NCBI GenBank assembly: GCA_018993155.1
Contig: JAGKSX010000019.1
Location: 1 to 41,634 of the forward strand
Length of the DNA stretch: 41,634 nucleotides
Reading direction: 5' to 3'
Source of the DNA: Hydrogenophaga sp.
GTDB taxonomy: Bacteria; Pseudomonadota; Gammaproteobacteria; Burkholderiales; Burkholderiaceae_C
The notes under the pieces were generated by a model. It did not search any database. It had not been told where the DNA came from and saw only the letters and a list, made by a program, of their open reading frames with translations. The position numbers and the translations under genes are program-made. Shown in pieces: positions 40,335 through 41,634 of this stretch; position 1 is the first letter of the stretch, and each line of letters opens with the position of its first letter.

Positions 40335-41491
40335 TCAGAGGCCTCTTTGGCGGGGGTTTTCTTGAAGTGCGGATCGAGCTCGGGCGGCACCAGGGGTTCG
40401 GGCTGCGCGGCGGGCATGGCGCCCTGGCCCTTCATGGCGGCCTTGAGCTGGTACACGTAGGCCAGCACCTGGGCCACGGCGGTGTAGAGCGCCGAAGGAA
40501 TCTCGTCGTCGATCTCGGCGTGGGCATACAGCGCGCGCGCCAGCATGGGCGACTGCAGCACCGGCACCTTGTGGGCCTTGGCCACGTCGCGGATCTTCAA
40601 GGCCAGCAGGTCGGCGCCCTTGGCGATCACGCGCGGGGCGTTCATGCTGGCGTCGTCGTAGCGGATGGCCACGGCGTAGTGGGTCGGGTTCATGACCACC
40701 AGGTCGGCCTTGGGCACGGCGCCCACGCTGTTGCGCTGGGCCATCTCGCGCTGCATCGCGCGGCGCTTGGACTTGAAGTGCGGATCGCCTTCGGCTTCCT
40801 TGTGTTCCTGTTTCACTTCCTGGTGCGACATGCGCATGCGCTGCGCGTGCAGGAATTTCTGCGCGGGAAAGTCGATCACCGCGACCAGCGCCACCACCAT
40901 CAGCAGCAGGCCCACACCGAGCATGAGCCAGTGGCCGAGCTGGCCCAGGCCCGACTCGAGCGGCTGCATCACCAGCATGGCGAAGTCCTGCACGTGGGAC
41001 GAGAGGAACTGCCAGGCCACCAGCCCGACGATGGCGGAGATGGCGGCGAGCTTGGCGGTGTCGAAGAGCTGCTGCTTGGTGAAGAGGCGGCCGATGCCCT
41101 TGAGCGGGTTGAGACGGCTGAGGTCGGGCACCAGGGGTTTGGTGCTCAGGGCCCAGCTGCCGGAGGCGAAGGCCGTGAAAAGCACGAGGGCCAGCACGGC
41201 CACGCCCAGCGGCAGGTAGAGCAGGAGGCCTTGCGCGAAGCCGTCCACCAGGCGTTCGGTGGCGAGTTCGGGTTTGAGCAGGGTCTGGTGGTCGAAGCGC
41301 AGCTGGCCTTGCAGGGCGCTGCGCAGTTTTTCGAAACCGACGGGGGCGAGCGCAAGCAGGATGAGGGCGCCGCCGCCGAGCACGGCGAGGTTGGACAGGT
41401 CCTTGGAACGCGGCACCTGGCCGTCGTCGCGCGCCTTTTTCAGGCGCTGCGCGGTGGCTGGCAGGTTCTTGTCTTGGGCGGAAGAGTCCAT
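40331..41491 (-). CDS. flhB: flagellar export switch protein FlhB
   Basis: Export gate component that switches substrates from hook to filament proteins by self-cleavage. The 386-aa protein has EDKNLPATAQRLKKARDDGQVPRSKDL-type opening (MDSSAQDKNLPATAQRLKK) and four membrane segments (about 35-52, 90-110, 145-165, 185-210). The autocleavage motif NPTH is at 268-271 in VVMNPTHYAVAIRYD. The last 40 residues are Pro/Ala-rich and not conserved. Its start is at 41491; upstream are 143 bases to the window edge. It is the first gene of the flhB-A-F-G-fliA unit; no recognisable promoter was found. Confidence 0.96.
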   Translation of the reverse strand: MDSSAQDKNLPATAQRLKKARDDGQVPRSKDLSNLAVLGGGALILLALAPVGFEKLRSALQGQLRFDHQTLLKPELATERLVDGFAQGLLLYLPLGVAVLALVLFTAFASGSWALSTKPLVPDLSRLNPLKGIGRLFTKQQLFDTAKLAAISAIVGLVAWQFLSSHVQDFAMLVMQPLESGLGQLGHWLMLGVGLLLMVVALVAVIDFPAQKFLHAQRMRMSHQEVKQEHKEAEGDPHFKSKRRAMQREMAQRNSVGAVPKADLVVMNPTHYAVAIRYDDASMNAPRVIAKGADLLALKIRDVAKAHKVPVLQSPMLARALYAHAEIDDEIPSALYTAVAQVLAYVYQLKAAMKGQGAMPAAQPEPLVPPELDPHFKKTPAKEASE

Positions 41492-41543
41492 GGGGCGGGT
41501 TCACACGATCGGTGAATCCGATTCTGGAATCCGCCAGGAAAAA

Positions 41544-41634
41544 CTAAAGGGCGATAAGACGCGCTTCGGTGGCGCTTTTCTCTTTGGTCACCTTTCGCGG
41601 GCATCGGGGATGCCGGGCGCTCTGCTCCGCGGGT
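41544..41634 (-). other. open frame fragment upstream of flhB, cut by the window edge
   Basis: On the minus strand an open frame enters from the right edge and ends in TAG at 41544-41546, reading about 29 codons with the stretch RHPRCPRKVTKEKS. It holds a perfect hairpin, GGCATC-GGG-GATGCC (41600-41614). It may be the end of a gene, or a non-coding repeat that happens to be open. It is too short to decide. The 52 bases from 41492 to 41543 have no recognisable promoter. Confidence 0.25.

Noticed and set aside
41545-41557. TAAAGGGCGATAA near flhB as a sigma-28 promoter
   Set aside because: The two half-motifs have no 11-base spacer and point away from flhB.

Overview
The window is high-GC DNA with dense coding, almost certainly from a motile betaproteobacterium of the order Burkholderiales, most like Comamonadaceae (Hydrogenophaga/Acidovorax relatives). 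This rests on the gene orders gspC|gspGHIJKLMNDEF, flgA-M-N opposite flgB-L, and flhB-flhA-flhF-flhG-fliA, and on protein sequence style. It is a judgement made by reading, not a database result. No rRNA, tRNA, CRISPR array, transposase or prophage gene was seen, and no gene-free stretch exceeds 300 bases.

Layout. (1) 1-2839: a terminator of an off-window gene, biosynthetic threonine ammonia-lyase ilvA, and a CobT-family protein whose two catalytic glutamates appear replaced. (2) 2848-14328: a nearly complete type II secretion system, with gspC divergent from gspG-H-I-J-K-L-M-N-D-E-F; prepilin peptidase GspO is not here. (3) 14464-18185: a HAD-type 5'-nucleotidase, a fused permease/ATPase ABC exporter, and, convergent, queC. 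(4) 18208-30050 (minus strand): flagellar rod, hook, ring and junction genes flgB-C-D-E-F-G-H-I-J-K-L, followed by an HDOD signalling protein and queC. Divergent from flgB are flgA, flgM (with a clear FliA/sigma-28 promoter) and flgN. (5) 31853-35099: a terminator and a mixed set of small accessory genes (two small proteins, an NTF2-like protein, a VOC protein, a LysE-type exporter, an ankyrin protein and a glycolipid-binding-like protein). (6) 35236-41491 (minus strand): flhB-flhA-flhF-flhG-like-fliA, tightly overlapped: export gate, polar-placement GTPase, its degenerate MinD-like partner and the flagellar sigma factor.

How the genes work together. FlhA/FlhB form the export gate. FlhF and the FlhG-like protein set flagellar position and number. 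FliA drives late genes, including flgM, and FlgM holds FliA until hook completion allows FlgM export. The flg genes supply rod, P/L rings, hook and hook-filament junction. The T2SS is a separate secretion machine built from pseudopilins, an inner-membrane platform, an ATPase and a secretin.

The most interesting signal is a family of eight C-rich structured repeats. Every copy begins within a few bases of a stop codon and points the same way relative to the gene it follows. There are three sequence subfamilies. In two of them paired compensatory changes between copies support a conserved RNA fold. One copy is translated as the N-terminus of GspK. Three copies cut the flg operon into flgB | flgCDE | flgFGHIJK | flgL. 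The second notable signal is the FlhG-like protein, which keeps the FlhF-activating DQAxxLR motif but has lost the ATPase P-loop. The third is the CobT-like protein with substituted catalytic residues.
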